From positions 1 through 64,000 of the forward strand of contig SOEU01000007.1 in the NCBI GenBank assembly GCA_021646415.1: DNA of 64,000 bases, written 5' to 3'. The DNA is from Candidatus Brocadia sp. Its GTDB lineage: Bacteria > Planctomycetota > Brocadiia > Brocadiales > Brocadiaceae. This document shows, one piece after another, positions 9,289-19,487 of the stretch. The translations under genes and the position numbers were made by a program. A model generated the notes under the pieces. The model did not search any database, was not told the DNA's origin, and saw only the letters and a list, made by a program, of their open reading frames with translations. How positions within the stretch are numbered: the stretch's first letter is position 1; each line of letters opens with the position of its first letter.

Positions 9289-10632
9289 CTATTTTTTTTC
9301 TTTTTTAATTTTTTCTATCAACGTATCTATAAACAATTTAAATTGTTTATCACTGTCGATTTGTTCTTTCACTTTTTTTATCGCAAACATAACAGTCGTG
9401 TGTTTCTTGCTGGTAAAGTAATTCCCAATTTGCTGATATGACCAATTTAGCAGTGTTTTTATCAAATACATGCATATTTGCCTTGGAAATGAGATAGATT
9501 TCATTTTTTTATTCGAGTGGAGTTCATTGCGCGATATGTTAAAATAATTCAGTATTGTCGCCTCAATCTCATTAATTTTGATAATTTTTCCTTCCGCACA
9601 AAAAAATTCTCCCAAGGCATCACTTGCCAGCTGAAGATCCATTTTTTTCTCATTGAATTTGGCGTGGGCAGAGAGTGTGGTCAACGCACTTTCAACTTCT
9701 CTTACATTACCATCAAATTTTTCTGCAACAAATTCCAAAACTTCTTCCGGGAAGTGTATATCAAATTTTGCAGCTTTTGACCTCAAGATTAAAAGCCTCG
9801 TAGCATATTCGGGCTTATCTATTTTTGTAACCATACCAGACATAAATCGGCTTGCAAGGTTTTCTTTTAACTGTCCAATCATTTTTGGATGCGCATCACT
9901 AGCCAATATAATCCTCTTCGACAATTCGTATAATGCATTAAAAGTATGCAAAAATTCCTCTTGCACACCTTGTTTATTGGAAAGGAAATGGACATCATCA
10001 ATGAGAAATATATCTGCATTTCTAAATTTTTGCCGAAATGCCTCCATCTTCCCTTTTTGTAATGAATAGATAAATTCATTTGTCCATTTCTCAGCTGGCA
10101 TGTATATGGCATTTACATTTTGTTCTTCTTTAACACGATTCCAAATTCCCTGCAAGATATGGGTTTTCCCGACACCAACAGGACCATGAATAAAAAGAGG
10201 GTTGAAAGCGGGATATTTGTCCTTAATCATTTCGAGAGCTGCTGTATAAGCAAACCGGTTATTAGGGCCAACCACAAAATCTTCTAACCTCAGATTTCTA
10301 TTTAATTGTGAATAATTTTTGTTTCCATTTGTTTTTTTCTCAGGGAAAGGAATACTCGAGGTTGAAACATTTTCCCCCTCACCATTTTTTGAGACAGAAA
10401 ATCTTATATTCAAATCTTTATTAACTAGTTTCCCAATACCTTCTCTTAATACATTTGAGAAATTTTCTTGCAACCATACCTGAGTAAAAACATTCGGCAC
10501 CAAGATATTCGCATTATTATCATCGAATGATTCCAATCGAGTATTCTTAAACCATAGATTAAATCGCAAGGGGCCAACCTTTTCCCGGATATTTTGAAGA
10601 ACGTCATCCCAGACCTTTGTGTATAACTCCAT
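9289..10632 (-). CDS. dnaA: Chromosomal replication initiator DnaA
   Basis: 447 aa, normal length. Domain I is residues 1-80, a Ser/Asn-rich linker follows to 110, then AAA+ with Walker A GPVGVGKT (150-157) and Walker B IFLIDDVHFL near 210. Domain IV ends with the box-binding helix-turn-helix. The usual signature Asp before HTTV is Lys here (SKKHTTVMFAIKKV). It binds DnaA boxes and opens oriC. The 965 bases upstream are non-coding and AT-rich and contain one perfect DnaA box. Neighbours on both sides are on the same strand, so there is no strand switch here. Confidence 0.97.
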   Translation of the reverse strand: MELYTKVWDDVLQNIREKVGPLRFNLWFKNTRLESFDDNNANILVPNVFTQVWLQENFSNVLREGIGKLVNKDLNIRFSVSKNGEGENVSTSSIPFPEKKTNGNKNYSQLNRNLRLEDFVVGPNNRFAYTAALEMIKDKYPAFNPLFIHGPVGVGKTHILQGIWNRVKEEQNVNAIYMPAEKWTNEFIYSLQKGKMEAFRQKFRNADIFLIDDVHFLSNKQGVQEEFLHTFNALYELSKRIILASDAHPKMIGQLKENLASRFMSGMVTKIDKPEYATRLLILRSKAAKFDIHFPEEVLEFVAEKFDGNVREVESALTTLSAHAKFNEKKMDLQLASDALGEFFCAEGKIIKINEIEATILNYFNISRNELHSNKKMKSISFPRQICMYLIKTLLNWSYQQIGNYFTSKKHTTVMFAIKKVKEQIDSDKQFKLFIDTLIEKIKKEKK

Positions 10633-11598
10633 TACTATCCCCTATAATTAAAAGAAGGTTATTTTGGAAATGAATTAAGATTTCTTTTTGAAGGAGGGCG
10701 ATATTAGCAGAAGGATTTATATGTGTCAAAACAAAAAGATATTCGCATTAATAAAACATTTTTGGCACACATTCATGTCGTTCGTAACACTTCAATGAAT
10801 AATATAATTAAAAAAATTAAAAACCTTGCTGCAAAATAATAAATAAATTTCTATAAAAAATATTTATAGCCATCAATTTTTATTATGAAAAATATTATGT
10901 CTGTAATTTCATATTAAATTGAAACTTAGAAGCAGATAATTTTCTCCAGCTACAAAATCGCATTAATTTATAATACTTAATTAAAACATCCTCTCCAAAA
11001 ATGTTGTCATGCCAGAAAAAAAATTTGTGGATAATATGTGAATTATTAGTTGATAGAGAGAAATGATTTTATATATAACTCCCGATTATTTAAAAACTTA
11101 TATCATTATTAATTTATCTTCATTTCTTATTCAATAATGTTAATAACAGTCTCTTATCTATTTCATATTCAATACGTGAAGGACCATCCATTCCTTTGTT
11201 TTCAGATAAAGACTTTAATATTTCTAAAAATATAAAGTATTATTGAAAAGCAATCATGCAAGGTATGAATAGTAGTGCCACATGAAGTGAAATATCAAAC
11301 ACTACCAAGCAAATATTTCACGATAAAATTACAGAGCATGTACGAGTTTTGGCATGAAGATTTGTATATCTGTGTGGATCCATTCGAAAGATATTTATAG
11401 AAATGAAATGTTGGTGTTGAGCATTTTAAGGACGGTACATTGGAAATTCATGGATATTTTGTAACCAGTTCCGAGAATCACTATAGTTAAAGTAAGCAAT
11501 ATAAATCCAAAAATCTCCGGAAAATAACCGAAAACTTTTTATATCTGTTAATCGGTTGCAGACTGTCACAAAGTTAATTGTCTTTTAGCAATAATAAT
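10633..11598. other. Long AT-rich gene-free region upstream of dnaA; candidate oriC
   Basis: 966 bases without a convincing gene. It contains a consensus DnaA box at 11026-11034, a one-mismatch relaxed box at 11037-11045, and long A/T stretches (10800-10980, 11060-11160) that could unwind. Only one perfect box and no strand switch argue for caution. A GTG-started 40-codon frame at 11287-11409 looks like a coding relic of unknown origin. Confidence 0.4.
11026..11034 (-). promoter_or_regulatory. Consensus DnaA box
   Basis: TGTGGATAA on the plus strand, i.e. TTATCCACA on the minus strand, a perfect match to the bacterial DnaA box, about 400 bases before the dnaA start. It may serve dnaA autoregulation or an origin. 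Confidence 0.6.
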
Positions 11599-12681
11599 TT
11601 ATTTCACCTGCTTCTTTAACTCTGCGATCTGTGCGGGGAGGTCTCTGTACAGATATCTTTTTTTCCGTGGCTTTCTTTCTGATACCGCATATCCTGCAAG
11701 GATCGGCATGGCTATTGTAGCATCGCTGTAAACAACCACATGATTCTTCACTTCCTCCTTGCGTATCTTCCCCCATGATATAGCTTCCGTTGGTGTTGCC
11801 CCGGAGAGTCCACCCCATTGAGGTGCATCTGTAGTAATCTGGATGAAGTAGTCATGCCCACCTTTATTAATATCGAGTATCTGTGCCAGAGTAGGTTGTG
11901 TCTGCATATAGAAATTTTTTGGAGAACCACCACCAATACTAACTACACCATTTTTTTTGCTGTTGAAAACAATGGCCGTGGTTTGAAGGACATCCAGGTC
12001 GGTATCAATAGTAATACCTTTATCCTGAATTTTGAGATAAGACAAGTTCATTCCAATTGAAGAATCACCTGGGGAAGAGACAAAAACAGGTACACCATAT
12101 CTTGCAGCCTGGGCCACAAAACTCAGGTGAGGTGACGGAGTCTCTTCAAGAACCGCCTTACCTAAAATAAAATGAAAATCTGCAGTGGAAATGGGCTTGG
12201 TTGCAGAAATTCTTTTAGCCACATCTTGAATGAATTTATCGGTTTTAAGCAGCAAATCGTCTGTTATAAAGATATCATAGATACGTTCGATTCCCGCTTC
12301 ATAAAGTTCTGTGTCATCAACCCTGAAATCTCCCTGATGTATTGGGAGATTTAATGCAAAATGTAAGTCATGATAGAGATTAGCCCCCGTGGAAATAATA
12401 AAATCCACAAATCCGTTTTCAATAAGGGAGATAAGTATCCCACCCATACCTGTTGGTGTCATAGCACCGGAGAGGGTAAGACCGATAGTAGCGTTCTCAT
12501 TAAGCATATGACAATATAACTTGCATGCTTCTGCCAATCGCCCTGCATTAAATGCCCCGGAACGGCTGTATTCATCAACGAGACCCTTGACCGTCATACC
12601 CTTCTTTAAGACTTGAGGGGATATTTGTGGTTTACAGAGATACTTATGCTGCAACTGACACTGTTTAGATTTTTTAGACAT
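11599..12681 (-). CDS. Deoxyhypusine synthase-family protein
   Basis: 360 aa, close to the family length. The family NAD-binding fold is seen in SGAMTPTGMGG, DFIISTGANLYHD, VVSIGGGSPKNF and QITTDAPQWGGLSGATPTEAISWGKI. The Lys of SWGKI corresponds to the catalytic enzyme-imine lysine of eukaryotic deoxyhypusine synthase. Bacteria lack eIF5A, so the true substrate is unknown; a homospermidine synthase-like aminobutyl transfer from spermidine is one possibility. It stands alone between dnaA and a glycosyltransferase. Family assignment is firm, function is not. Confidence 0.88.
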   Translation of the reverse strand: MSKKSKQCQLQHKYLCKPQISPQVLKKGMTVKGLVDEYSRSGAFNAGRLAEACKLYCHMLNENATIGLTLSGAMTPTGMGGILISLIENGFVDFIISTGANLYHDLHFALNLPIHQGDFRVDDTELYEAGIERIYDIFITDDLLLKTDKFIQDVAKRISATKPISTADFHFILGKAVLEETPSPHLSFVAQAARYGVPVFVSSPGDSSIGMNLSYLKIQDKGITIDTDLDVLQTTAIVFNSKKNGVVSIGGGSPKNFYMQTQPTLAQILDINKGGHDYFIQITTDAPQWGGLSGATPTEAISWGKIRKEEVKNHVVVYSDATIAMPILAGYAVSERKPRKKRYLYRDLPAQIAELKKQVK

Positions 12682-12824
12682 AGATATTTATTCTTTCCTT
12701 AAATTAATAATTACGCATGAATTCCGATATTTTTAAATCAGGCGAAAAGAAGAGGAAGTATATAAAACTCTTATAACCCAGTCAATTGAAAAAGAATAAT
12801 GTTAGAGGCAATACAAAATTGTCA

Positions 12825-13892
12825 TTATAAAAACCTTGATCTTACCTCATGCATAACATCATCAATTTTTATATTTTCTAAACAAGTTTGTATAGAACAA
12901 TTTCTTCTTATGTCTGCCAAACATGGACTGCAAATTGCTTTTTTATAAAGGATTTTTACCTGCTCTCCCCGAGGCCCCCAAATGTTTGGATCCGTAGGAC
13001 CAAAGATTGCTACCGTGTGGACTCCCATGGCTGCAGCCAAATGTGTAATACCCGAATCGTTTCCTAAAAAAAGATTGCATCGCCTTATTACAGCAGCCAG
13101 TTTTGGTAAAGAAAAATGATCAACCAGGGTAAAATTGTTCTTTACTTTTGTTTTTAATTCTTCAACTATCTCCCCATCAGCAGGACCAGAAACAATAAAG
13201 ATTTGAGCCTCCATTTCACTATTTAACCAGTCCATTAAGGCAGCAAATCTTTCTACAGGCCAACACTTCTGTCTGCTGCCACTTCCGGGATGAATAGCAA
13301 CCAGGATTTTTTTGGAAACAACAATTCTGTCCCTTATAAAATCATCACTAAAACGCATATCCTCGTCGTGCAAAAACACCTTTGGAATCTTGTAAGAAGA
13401 TATACCCAATGTATCCAGAGATTTTAACAAGTGATCAACAATGTGAATACGTTCATCACCAGAAGGAAAAGGGTTATAATGAATAACGCAGCGTGCCCCC
13501 GTAGCTTCAAGATTGCCAGAAAAAATCCGATCCTTGTCAGAAACAAATGAAATAATCAAATCCATACCGCTGAATCTTTTCATGAGAGGCGTAGGAATTT
13601 TCGTATCTTTCATGAATAAATGAGCAATATCCGATTGGTCAAACCGGCTAACTGCATCAGCATAAAACCGTCTTTTTATAATCTCCAGAAGTGGTGGATA
13701 ACCCATAACTTCAATTTTGGCGGAAGGGAAATGATCACGGATGGCACGAAGGGTGGGCAGGGTAACAATTATGTCACCAATAGCCCCCGGACGAATAATC
13801 AGGATGTGTTTTACCGTTTCAAAGCTACGTGGTGATTGTTGAATAGTTAAATTGGGAATTCCGTGTTTGGCGGCTTGTTCTAAATGGAACAA
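12825..13892 (-). CDS. Glycosyltransferase family 9 (heptosyltransferase-like)
   Basis: 355 aa. The family start ILIIRPGAIGDIIVTLPTLRAI begins near residue 30. The C-terminal nucleotide-sugar half has AIHPGSGSRQKCWPVERFAAL, LFLGNDSGITHLAAAMGVHTVAIFGPTDPNIWGP. This is the pattern of ADP-heptose:LPS heptosyltransferases. It acts at the cytoplasmic face on an LPS core or other glycan. The last 60 residues hold four Cys (CSPCLADIRRNCSIQTC), common in the family. It lies 11 bases after the zinc-ribbon gene and is probably co-transcribed with it. Confidence 0.92.
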   Translation of the reverse strand: MFHLEQAAKHGIPNLTIQQSPRSFETVKHILIIRPGAIGDIIVTLPTLRAIRDHFPSAKIEVMGYPPLLEIIKRRFYADAVSRFDQSDIAHLFMKDTKIPTPLMKRFSGMDLIISFVSDKDRIFSGNLEATGARCVIHYNPFPSGDERIHIVDHLLKSLDTLGISSYKIPKVFLHDEDMRFSDDFIRDRIVVSKKILVAIHPGSGSRQKCWPVERFAALMDWLNSEMEAQIFIVSGPADGEIVEELKTKVKNNFTLVDHFSLPKLAAVIRRCNLFLGNDSGITHLAAAMGVHTVAIFGPTDPNIWGPRGEQVKILYKKAICSPCLADIRRNCSIQTCLENIKIDDVMHEVRSRFL

Positions 13893-13903
13893 AAGTTGTG
13901 ATA

Positions 13904-14224
13904 TTACAGCCCTTCTCTCTTCTTTTTAATCAGTTCGGTAACATTTTCAAAGAATTTCGGATTTCCATCTGTTGCAGCCCGCTTTTTTGCCTCTGCCTGA
14001 ATCTTTTTAACATCCAGTATGTCTCCCATGCACTCTTCCGCTGACTTGCACCACTCGACACACGTTGGTACTTTGTCCTTGAAAATCGTCGTGCCACATT
14101 TATGGCATTCTGCCTTTTCTTCATCGCTCCACATCTCAACAAGAACACCGCAATTATGACATTTGCGTTCTATTGGTGTGGGAGTCGCATTCCGTATACT
14201 GCCAGGGCATTTTACCTTACCCAT
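13904..14224 (-). CDS. Small zinc-ribbon protein of unknown function
   Basis: 106 aa, start preceded by AAGGAGATTATAAA. Two CxxC knuckles (KCHNCG near 22-26, ECHKCG near 40-44) form a probable zinc ribbon. A second Cys group CVEWCKSAEEC (about 55-65) and a Lys-rich helical C-terminus follow. I do not know its role. It is encoded between citramalate synthase (92 bases upstream) and the glycosyltransferase. Confidence 0.75.
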   Translation of the reverse strand: MGKVKCPGSIRNATPTPIERKCHNCGVLVEMWSDEEKAECHKCGTTIFKDKVPTCVEWCKSAEECMGDILDVKKIQAEAKKRAATDGNPKFFENVTELIKKKREGL

Positions 14225-14315
14225 TTTATAATCTCCTTAAATTACCGCGTGATATCTATTTTCAATGAATATAACAGAATTTTAAGTCAAATTGTTTCTC
14301 TGGTCAAGAATTTTC

Positions 14316-15887
14316 TCAGTAACTTTCGACTTCCTGTTCCTTTAACAATTTATACTCAATACTATCTACAAGGGCGTGCCAGCTTGCATCAATGAGGTTT
14401 TCTGATACCCCAACAGTATTCCAGAGATCTTCCTTATCCTGGGACTCAATAATCACCCGCACCTTAGCCGCAGTTCCTGAACGTGGATTAATAACCCGCA
14501 CTTTATAATCCACGAGTTTCATATCTTTTAATGATGGGTAGAATCGATCCAGCGCCTTGCGCAATGCGGCGTCAAGGGCATTTACGGGACCTGCCCCTTC
14601 ACTTGCAGAAAGTTCCTGAATATTATTTACCTTAATCTTAACCGTCGCTTCTGTTACGGGTAATCCGCTTTCTCTTTTTTCAACAATCACGCGAAAACCC
14701 TCCAGGTCGAAAAAGGTTTTGTACCGGCCGATCTTCTTTCTTACGAGCAACTCAAAGGACGCCTCGGCAGATTCGAATTGATACCCTTCGTTCTCCAGGT
14801 TTTGTACCTCTTCAAGAATCGTTCTCATAAGTTTATTATCATGTGTCAGATTGAATTTTTCTACCTTGGCAAGGATCGTAGAACTGCCGGAAAGTTCGGA
14901 AATCAATATCTTTCTTTCATTCCCAACCGATTCTGGCGGAATATGTTCATACGTGCCTTTATCTTTCTGAATGGCATTTACGTGTAATCCACCCTTATGG
15001 GCAAAGGCACTGACCCCTACAAAGGGCTGATTAGAGCGTAAAAGTAAATTGGCAGTCTCGTAAATATACCTGGACACTTCAGTCAGTTTTCTCAGCCCCC
15101 CATCTTCCAAGCAATGATACCCCATCTTCAAGACAAGATTGGGAATAATAGAACACAGGTCTGCATTCCCGCAACGCTCACCAATCCCGTTGATCGTGCC
15201 CTGTACTTGCCTTACTCCACGCTCCACTGCTGCAAGAGTATTAGCTACAGCAAGGTCACCGTCGTTGTGAACATGGATACTGAGCATACCCTGAATATTT
15301 TCCCTGACATCTCCGACAATCTCAGCAATTTCCGCAGGTAAACTGCCCCCATTTGTATCACATAATACAATGGCATTTGCACCTGATAACTGAGCCTCTT
15401 GTAATACCCTTAAGGCGTATTCCCGATTTTTCTTATATCCATCAAAAAAATGCTCAGCATCGAAAAAAACTTCTCTGCCTTCGCCTCTAAGAAATGCAAT
15501 AGTATCTGAAACCATTTTCAGGTTTTCGTCAAGTGAGACCTTTAATACGTTTTTTACCTGAAAATCCCAACTTTTCCCGACAATGGTCACCACAGGCGTA
15601 TCTGCCATAAGTAGTGCTCTTACATTTTTATCCTCCTCAACACGTGTATTCGCTCTCCGCGTACTTCCAAAAGAGGCAATTTTGGCATGCCGAAGTCTCA
15701 GGGATTTTATTTCATTGAAGTACGATTCGTCTTTGGGATTCGCTATCGGATAACCACCTTCTATATAGTCTACTCCCAGATCATCCAACTTTATGGTAAT
15801 GGCCAATTTGTCTTGCAATGAAAAAGATATTCCCTCCCCCTGGCTACCGTCACGTAATGTAGTATCGTAGATGAATATTTTGTCCAT
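14316..15887 (-). CDS. cimA: (R)-citramalate synthase
   Basis: 523 aa from the ATG at 15887 ([19 protein letters not shown]); the frame stays open 30 codons further but that part is not family-like. It has a DRE-TIM aldolase barrel with the [12 protein letters not shown] metal/catalytic motif, [27 protein letters not shown] and [12 protein letters not shown]. The C-terminal LeuA dimer/regulatory domain runs from about 390. The length and the GEGISFS variant point to citramalate synthase (CimA-type) rather than 2-isopropylmalate synthase. It condenses pyruvate and acetyl-CoA, the threonine-independent route to isoleucine. Confidence 0.92.
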   Translation of the reverse strand: MDKIFIYDTTLRDGSQGEGISFSLQDKLAITIKLDDLGVDYIEGGYPIANPKDESYFNEIKSLRLRHAKIASFGSTRRANTRVEEDKNVRALLMADTPVVTIVGKSWDFQVKNVLKVSLDENLKMVSDTIAFLRGEGREVFFDAEHFFDGYKKNREYALRVLQEAQLSGANAIVLCDTNGGSLPAEIAEIVGDVRENIQGMLSIHVHNDGDLAVANTLAAVERGVRQVQGTINGIGERCGNADLCSIIPNLVLKMGYHCLEDGGLRKLTEVSRYIYETANLLLRSNQPFVGVSAFAHKGGLHVNAIQKDKGTYEHIPPESVGNERKILISELSGSSTILAKVEKFNLTHDNKLMRTILEEVQNLENEGYQFESAEASFELLVRKKIGRYKTFFDLEGFRVIVEKRESGLPVTEATVKIKVNNIQELSASEGAGPVNALDAALRKALDRFYPSLKDMKLVDYKVRVINPRSGTAAKVRVIIESQDKEDLWNTVGVSENLIDASWHALVDSIEYKLLKEQEVESY

Positions 15888-16156
15888 ATTTCGAAACCAA
15901 AATCTAATAATAGCTCTGAAAAAGATTTTCCAAATGGTATCAATGGTACAATAGGTTGTCAAGTTTAAAAGAAGCACCGCTTATATCATACTGAAAAGGA
16001 ATTGGCAGTCCGCATTTTCTCTCATTTTTCTTGATTTATTCGTTGACCAAAGAATGAATTTTTCTTTATAATTGGGTGAAAATGTTTTTTCCATTTATAT
16101 TTCTTTATATGTAGTTCATTAAAGCCATTTTCAATTTAAAACAATCGGAGGACAAC

Positions 16157-17374
16157 ATGCCGCATCCACATCATCCGCACGGTCAACGCCCAGGTGGTCA
16201 CCCTACGTCTCACGGACATGGTGAGCATCCTGAAACGATTAGAGAAACGTATACACGTATCAAAGAAGACACGTCCGGAAAATCTGCTGCTGAATATATG
16301 AAGAACATGAAAAACCAATTACGTCTGGTTTTTTGGGAGACGACCGCCGGATGCAATCTGGAGTGTATCCATTGCCGCAGACTCGATGTGAGTATGACCC
16401 TTGCCAGGGACGACATGACCACTCAGGAGGCTTTTGCATTTGTAGACGCTATTACCGAGGCGGGCAGGCCGATCCTTGTACTCAGCGGGGGCGAACCACT
16501 CTTCAGACCCGATATTTTTGAGATTGCAAAGTACGCCGTAAGTAAAGGATTGAGCGTTGCACTGGCAACGAACGGAACATTAGTTGATGACAAGATAGCA
16601 AAAAAAATTGTTGATGCTGGTATAGCCAGGGTCTCAATCAGTTTTGACGGCGCTGATGCAAAGACCCATGATGAATTCAGAAAGATACCAGGATCATTTG
16701 AACGGTCTATCGCTGGTTTTAAAAGACTCAGAGATCTGGGCATGAGTATGCAAATCAACTGCACTATCGCAAAACACAACGTTCATCAGATCGACGACCT
16801 TTATAACATGGCTTTAAAACTGGGTGCGGAGGCGCTCCATATCTTTATGCTGGTGCCTGTGGGATGCGGTGTTCAGATTGCCGATGACCAGATGCTTCAT
16901 CCCAAGAAATATGAAGAGGTACTCAATCATTTCTACGACCTTTCCAAAGAGGCCAAGATTCAAACAAAGGCTACCTGTGCCCCCCATTATTTCCGTATCA
17001 TGAGGGAACGCGCAAAGGAAGAAGGGATTACCATTTCACCGAAAACCCACGGTATGGCCGCCATGACGAAGGGCTGCCTGGCAGGAACAGGTGTATGCTT
17101 TGTTTCCCACAAGGGAGAAGTCTTCCCTTGCGGTTATTTACCGGTCGAAGCAGGTCATGTGAAAAAACAAAAATTTGCAGACATCTGGAATGATTCTCCC
17201 GTCTTTCAGAAGTTGCGTGACCCTGATTTATTGGAAGGTAAGTGCGGTGCGTGTGAGTATAAAAAGGTCTGTGAGGGCTGCAGGGCACGGGCTTTTTACG
17301 ACACGGGTAACTACCTGGCCGAAGAACCTTATTGTATCTATCAGCCGAAACTTGTTCGTGCAGGCAAAGAATAG
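16157..17374 (+). CDS. ahbD: Radical SAM haem-synthase-like protein (AhbD/NirJ family)
   Basis: 405 aa; GGAGG 6 bases before the ATG. It starts with a His/Pro/Gly-rich tail (about residues 1-25). The radical SAM cluster is CNLECIHC (residues about 73-80) with SGGEPLFRPD downstream. A SPASM-like C-terminus holds CLAGTGVC, FPCGYL and CGACEYKKVCEGC, enough for a second 4Fe-4S cluster. This fits AhbD, the Fe-coproporphyrin III decarboxylase of the sirohaem-dependent haem pathway, which an organism rich in cytochromes would need. NirJ or another tetrapyrrole radical SAM enzyme cannot be excluded. It is the only plus-strand gene in the first 22 kb and is convergent with the subtilase. Confidence 0.72.
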   Translation: MPHPHHPHGQRPGGHPTSHGHGEHPETIRETYTRIKEDTSGKSAAEYMKNMKNQLRLVFWETTAGCNLECIHCRRLDVSMTLARDDMTTQEAFAFVDAITEAGRPILVLSGGEPLFRPDIFEIAKYAVSKGLSVALATNGTLVDDKIAKKIVDAGIARVSISFDGADAKTHDEFRKIPGSFERSIAGFKRLRDLGMSMQINCTIAKHNVHQIDDLYNMALKLGAEALHIFMLVPVGCGVQIADDQMLHPKKYEEVLNHFYDLSKEAKIQTKATCAPHYFRIMRERAKEEGITISPKTHGMAAMTKGCLAGTGVCFVSHKGEVFPCGYLPVEAGHVKKQKFADIWNDSPVFQKLRDPDLLEGKCGACEYKKVCEGCRARAFYDTGNYLAEEPYCIYQPKLVRAGKE

Positions 17375-17417
17375 CAGACCAATTTTTCTTACGAAAAAAA
17401 CATTAAAATCTGCTATT
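17370..17417. terminator. Shared bidirectional terminator containing both stop codons
   Basis: AATAGCAGA (17370-17378) pairs with TCTGCTATT (17409-17417). Inside is a second hairpin, TTTTTC-TTAC-GAAAAA. The stop codon of the radical SAM gene (17372-17374) and that of the convergent subtilase gene (17413-17415) both lie in the outer stem. Confidence 0.6.
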
Positions 17418-19335
17418 TGTTCATAATGATAGGCTCAAGAGCATGAGACATGCTCACCAGGTAGTTCAATGCAGATAATATGTTCATTTTACCATATCCG
17501 TCTGTACTAGACTGTTCTCCTTCATTGCTTGCAGTCTGAAATAAGGCATTTCGGATACTACCCGGATTACCTTTTAATGATGGTTGAGCCTGCAACAACA
17601 ATGCAGATGCCCCTGCCGCGATGGGAGCAGCCATGCTTGTACCCTGGAGTAACAGATAATCAGCAGGACCGTTACCGGTATTCATTCCATCATTGTCAAT
17701 TATAAGAGCATCATAAACTCCCGGCCAGGTAACAATCTTATCCCTTGCAGAAATGATTCCCTGTCCTGGTGTTGAAATATCAGGTTTTATAATCCCATCA
17801 ATTCTTGGCCCTCGACTGCTAAATGAGGAAATTTCATCAATAGTCGTATCTTTACCATAACCATAAGTTTTCCCTTCATAATTAGTCCAGATTGGCCGGG
17901 TCACATACGATGCAACAGCTACTGCATTGTCTGCAGTTGCTGGTGTTGTAATGGTATAGTTCGGATCTGCCTTTTTAAAGGTCGTATTATAATCAAAAGA
18001 ATAGATATGAAAAACCTGATCACTATCTGAATTATTCTTTACTTTCAAATAATATTTAGCAGGACCGGAGACATAAAAATTATAGAAAACTAATTCTGCC
18101 TCGGTACCTCTTGAACTTTCTCCTTCCCGGTACTTCGTAATCTTCTTTGCAGGTATTTTTCTCTTGTTCGCATTATATAAAATCAAATCCAGATCATTGT
18201 TTACCCCCTTACCATCAAACCAATTGAGGTAAAAATAGAGTATTGCCAACCCCCGGCGCACCTTAACCTGAATAAACTTCGTCTTTTTGCGGGCAGCAAT
18301 CGTTCCTGAATAATGCGTTTTTGCATCCGCTTCATTTCCTCCTGCCATGAACACCAATGCACCTTTACTAAAGGCATAATCGACTGCCTGGCATGTTTCT
18401 TCCGAACCATCATTATAAACATCAAAGCCACCATAACTCATGGTTACAATGTCAGCATTATAGGTGTCCACAGCATCTTTTATGGCTGCCGTAACGGCGT
18501 CTTCTGAGGCGCCACCAGTAATATCATCCCCAACCTTTAAAAAAATTAAATCAGCACTGTAGGCCATACCCCTGTATTTCCCATTGGACTGCGTACCACG
18601 ACCCACGACACTTCCCGTTACATGAGTACCGTGTTCCGTCACCAAATTTTCAATGGTATCATCCAGATTAGGATAATTGGAGTAATCCTTGCTTGCAAGG
18701 GGAATGGGAATGTCCATATGCGTTGTATCTAAACCGGAATCCAATACAGCGATTCTGACACCACTGCCATCATATCCGTAATCATTCCAGACATCATCTG
18801 TATTGATACTCTTTGCTGCCGCATCATTTTTAGGCAAGAACACTTGCTCAGCCGTCTCAAGCTTGACAACGTAAGTTTTTGCTGCTAAATCATGCAATCG
18901 ACTCATAGGTACATTCGCTATAACATAACCCGTGGGATGATTTTCGAGTGGTGGTATCCATGAATCCTCGTACACAACCACCCCTATTTTCCTCAGAGAC
19001 GCAACCTTCGAGGCACTTAATTTTCTTTTTACATGAATGTAGATCAATTGCTTGTCTATTTCTGCCGTTGAAATCCTCATACCCGTCTTTTGCATGGCAC
19101 TCAATCTCTCAGGGTCAGGCTGTTTACTATAGCTGTTTCTCAATTGCATTTGTAACCGCAACAGACCGCTCATCTTTTTTTCTGCTCTGCGGCTCTTTTC
19201 GGTTTCATTTTGTATCTTTGTTAAATCTCCCGGCAGGATTATGGGATCATCTACCCCAGGAAAGGCTATATCAAGAGATACAAACGGTATTATTAAAAAC
19301 AAAACAATCTTTTGTACTAAATGCCACTTTCTCAT
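17413..19335 (-). CDS. Secreted subtilisin-like serine protease (S8)
   Basis: 640 aa. Signal peptide at 1-25 and an N-terminal inhibitor/propeptide-like region to about 170. The catalytic triad is D199 (AVLDSGLD), H235 (HGTHVTGSV) and Ser in GTSMAAPIAAG near 567. An inserted beta domain (about 350-430, KFIQVKVRRGLAILYFYLNWF... YLKVKNNSD) resembles the PPC-like insert of extracellular subtilases. Probably an exported degradative protease. It is convergent with the radical SAM gene and ends in the same hairpin. Confidence 0.93.
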   Translation of the reverse strand: MRKWHLVQKIVLFLIIPFVSLDIAFPGVDDPIILPGDLTKIQNETEKSRRAEKKMSGLLRLQMQLRNSYSKQPDPERLSAMQKTGMRISTAEIDKQLIYIHVKRKLSASKVASLRKIGVVVYEDSWIPPLENHPTGYVIANVPMSRLHDLAAKTYVVKLETAEQVFLPKNDAAAKSINTDDVWNDYGYDGSGVRIAVLDSGLDTTHMDIPIPLASKDYSNYPNLDDTIENLVTEHGTHVTGSVVGRGTQSNGKYRGMAYSADLIFLKVGDDITGGASEDAVTAAIKDAVDTYNADIVTMSYGGFDVYNDGSEETCQAVDYAFSKGALVFMAGGNEADAKTHYSGTIAARKKTKFIQVKVRRGLAILYFYLNWFDGKGVNNDLDLILYNANKRKIPAKKITKYREGESSRGTEAELVFYNFYVSGPAKYYLKVKNNSDSDQVFHIYSFDYNTTFKKADPNYTITTPATADNAVAVASYVTRPIWTNYEGKTYGYGKDTTIDEISSFSSRGPRIDGIIKPDISTPGQGIISARDKIVTWPGVYDALIIDNDGMNTGNGPADYLLLQGTSMAAPIAAGASALLLQAQPSLKGNPGSIRNALFQTASNEGEQSSTDGYGKMNILSALNYLVSMSHALEPIIMNK

Positions 19336-19487
19336 ACTTATCTTTCTTATTTTAATTAAGAAATGAGACTGCTTTCGGCAGCGGCTTTTGTTCTGTGGTG
19401 GAACGACATCTAGTTGCTCATGCAGGATAAATCCCGCACTGCATTCTTAGTTTGAAATCATTGTAGCAATAAATTTCCCAGCACTGA

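Noticed and set aside
10740-10780. TTTGGCACA as an additional DnaA box
   Set aside because: Position 4 deviates from TTWTNCACA, and it is too common a match to count.
11287-11409. 40-codon GTG frame YEFWHEDLYICVDPFERYL upstream of dnaA
   Set aside because: No ribosome site and no recognisable family; treated as a possible relic only.
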